Part shown: positions 63,626 to 64,000 of the stretch, piece after piece
How the letters are laid out: the number at the start of each line of letters is the position of its first letter
Position numbering within the stretch: position 1 is the first letter of the stretch
Source of the DNA: Lachnospiraceae bacterium
Lineage (GTDB): Bacteria; Bacillota; Clostridia; Lachnospirales; Lachnospiraceae
Assembly (NCBI GenBank): GCA_015057455.1
Contig: SVEH01000012.1
Span: forward strand, 24,405 to 88,404
DNA: 64,000 nt
Reading direction: 5' to 3'
Translations under genes and position numbers: made by a program
The notes under the pieces: generated by a model
Seen by the model: only the letters and a program-made list of their open reading frames with translations
What the model was told of the DNA's origin: nothing
The model's database searches: none

Positions 63626-64000
63626 TGTTCTAACCTCTTTTCCATATCAAATCCACTGTTCTAGTATAACTTATTCTAACAATTTTTTCATCATTTTTTA
63701 TTAAAAATATTTTATCAAACTTTAATTTGTAGGTTTCTTGTGCCCCTGTCGTTCCGACAGGGGCATGGTTGTGGTATTTAAGCTTCTTTATAATTTGAGC
63801 TATCGCTCAAATTGGGGATCATAGGCTCCGCACGAGTTATAGTTTACTATCCTAGTGACGCAATAATACGGGTGAGCCCCTTTATTATTTGCTGTGTACT
63901 AAAGCATATAGATATAATTATTCTTTGTTTTATAAATCTACCCATGAGAGCCAAAACAGTAATTATGGTAAGAATATAACAAAAAAAGGAATATCTTATA
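63626..64000. other. Intergenic region with hairpins upstream of smpB
   Basis: No gene recognised. Three inverted repeats occur: TGCCCCTGTC/GACAGGGGCA (63741-63765), AATTTGAGC/GCTCAAATT (63792-63813) and a larger GGGGATCA...TGAGCCCC structure (63814-63880, one mismatch). None has a clear T-run, so they are not typical terminators. They may be an unidentified structured RNA or repeat family. Confidence 0.5.

Overview
The window is AT-rich DNA from a low-G+C Gram-positive anaerobe, most likely a member of the Lachnospiraceae or a close clostridial relative. The evidence is a type III glutamine synthetase, a CmpB-family membrane protein, a KTT-repeat protein with what looks like a DUF6465 tail, an Rrf2-nifS-nifU-mnmA cluster, Shine-Dalgarno starts of the GGAGG type, and LPxTG-like surface anchoring. 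The genus cannot be fixed from the sequence alone.

Layout. 0-7 kb: folate and methionine C1 metabolism. folC-folE run on the minus strand. Divergent to them is a plus-strand operon of a CmpB-like membrane protein, metF, a free-standing MetH reactivation domain and a metH that lacks that domain. 7-15.3 kb (minus): an LTA-synthase-like sulfatase, recG, and the iron-sulfur/tRNA-thiolation cluster iscR-iscS-iscU-mnmA with a clear promoter and palindromic candidate operators. 15.4-24 kb: a secreted subtilase with FN3 domains, metA (acetyl-type by its Glu), ligA, rluF, an unknown exported protein and a sugar-nucleotide epimerase. 24-30.3 kb: a histone-H1-like KTT-repeat protein, CheV, a PH-domain protein, a lipoprotein, a histidine kinase/response regulator pair and an unknown membrane protein. 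30.7-37 kb: an unknown protein, a secreted transglutaminase-like protein, and a compact type IV pilus-like operon (pilC, four pilin-like proteins, pilT) that lacks a PilB-type extension ATPase. 37-41 kb: a single-domain GltB GXGXG protein divergent from glnN, then a histidine phosphatase.

41-57 kb is a surface and cell-wall region. It holds a TPR-like protein, two membrane proteins with CBM26-like extracellular ends, a degenerate M23 protein, an SH3-GH25 muramidase preceded by a cyclic-di-GMP-I riboswitch with its own terminator, a subtilase fused to a zinc-PLC-like domain, a large fibro-slime protein with ten RGD-containing repeats, and the decayed remains of what looks like a polymorphic toxin next to a candidate immunity gene.

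57-61.7 kb is the most unusual part. The 3' end and terminator of ssrA (tmRNA) are duplicated as 71-bp direct repeats that bracket a 4.1-kb islet. The islet holds a truncated dinD, a promoter-terminator unit that could be a small RNA, a DUF3800 gene and a complete IS66 element whose right end abuts one repeat exactly. The intact ssrA, a GT-C-like membrane protein and smpB follow. No CRISPR array, rRNA or ordinary tRNA was found.

Together the c-di-GMP switch, pilus operon, CheV and adhesin-like proteins suggest a surface programme for attachment and wall remodelling. That link is inference; only the riboswitch is directly visible as a c-di-GMP input.
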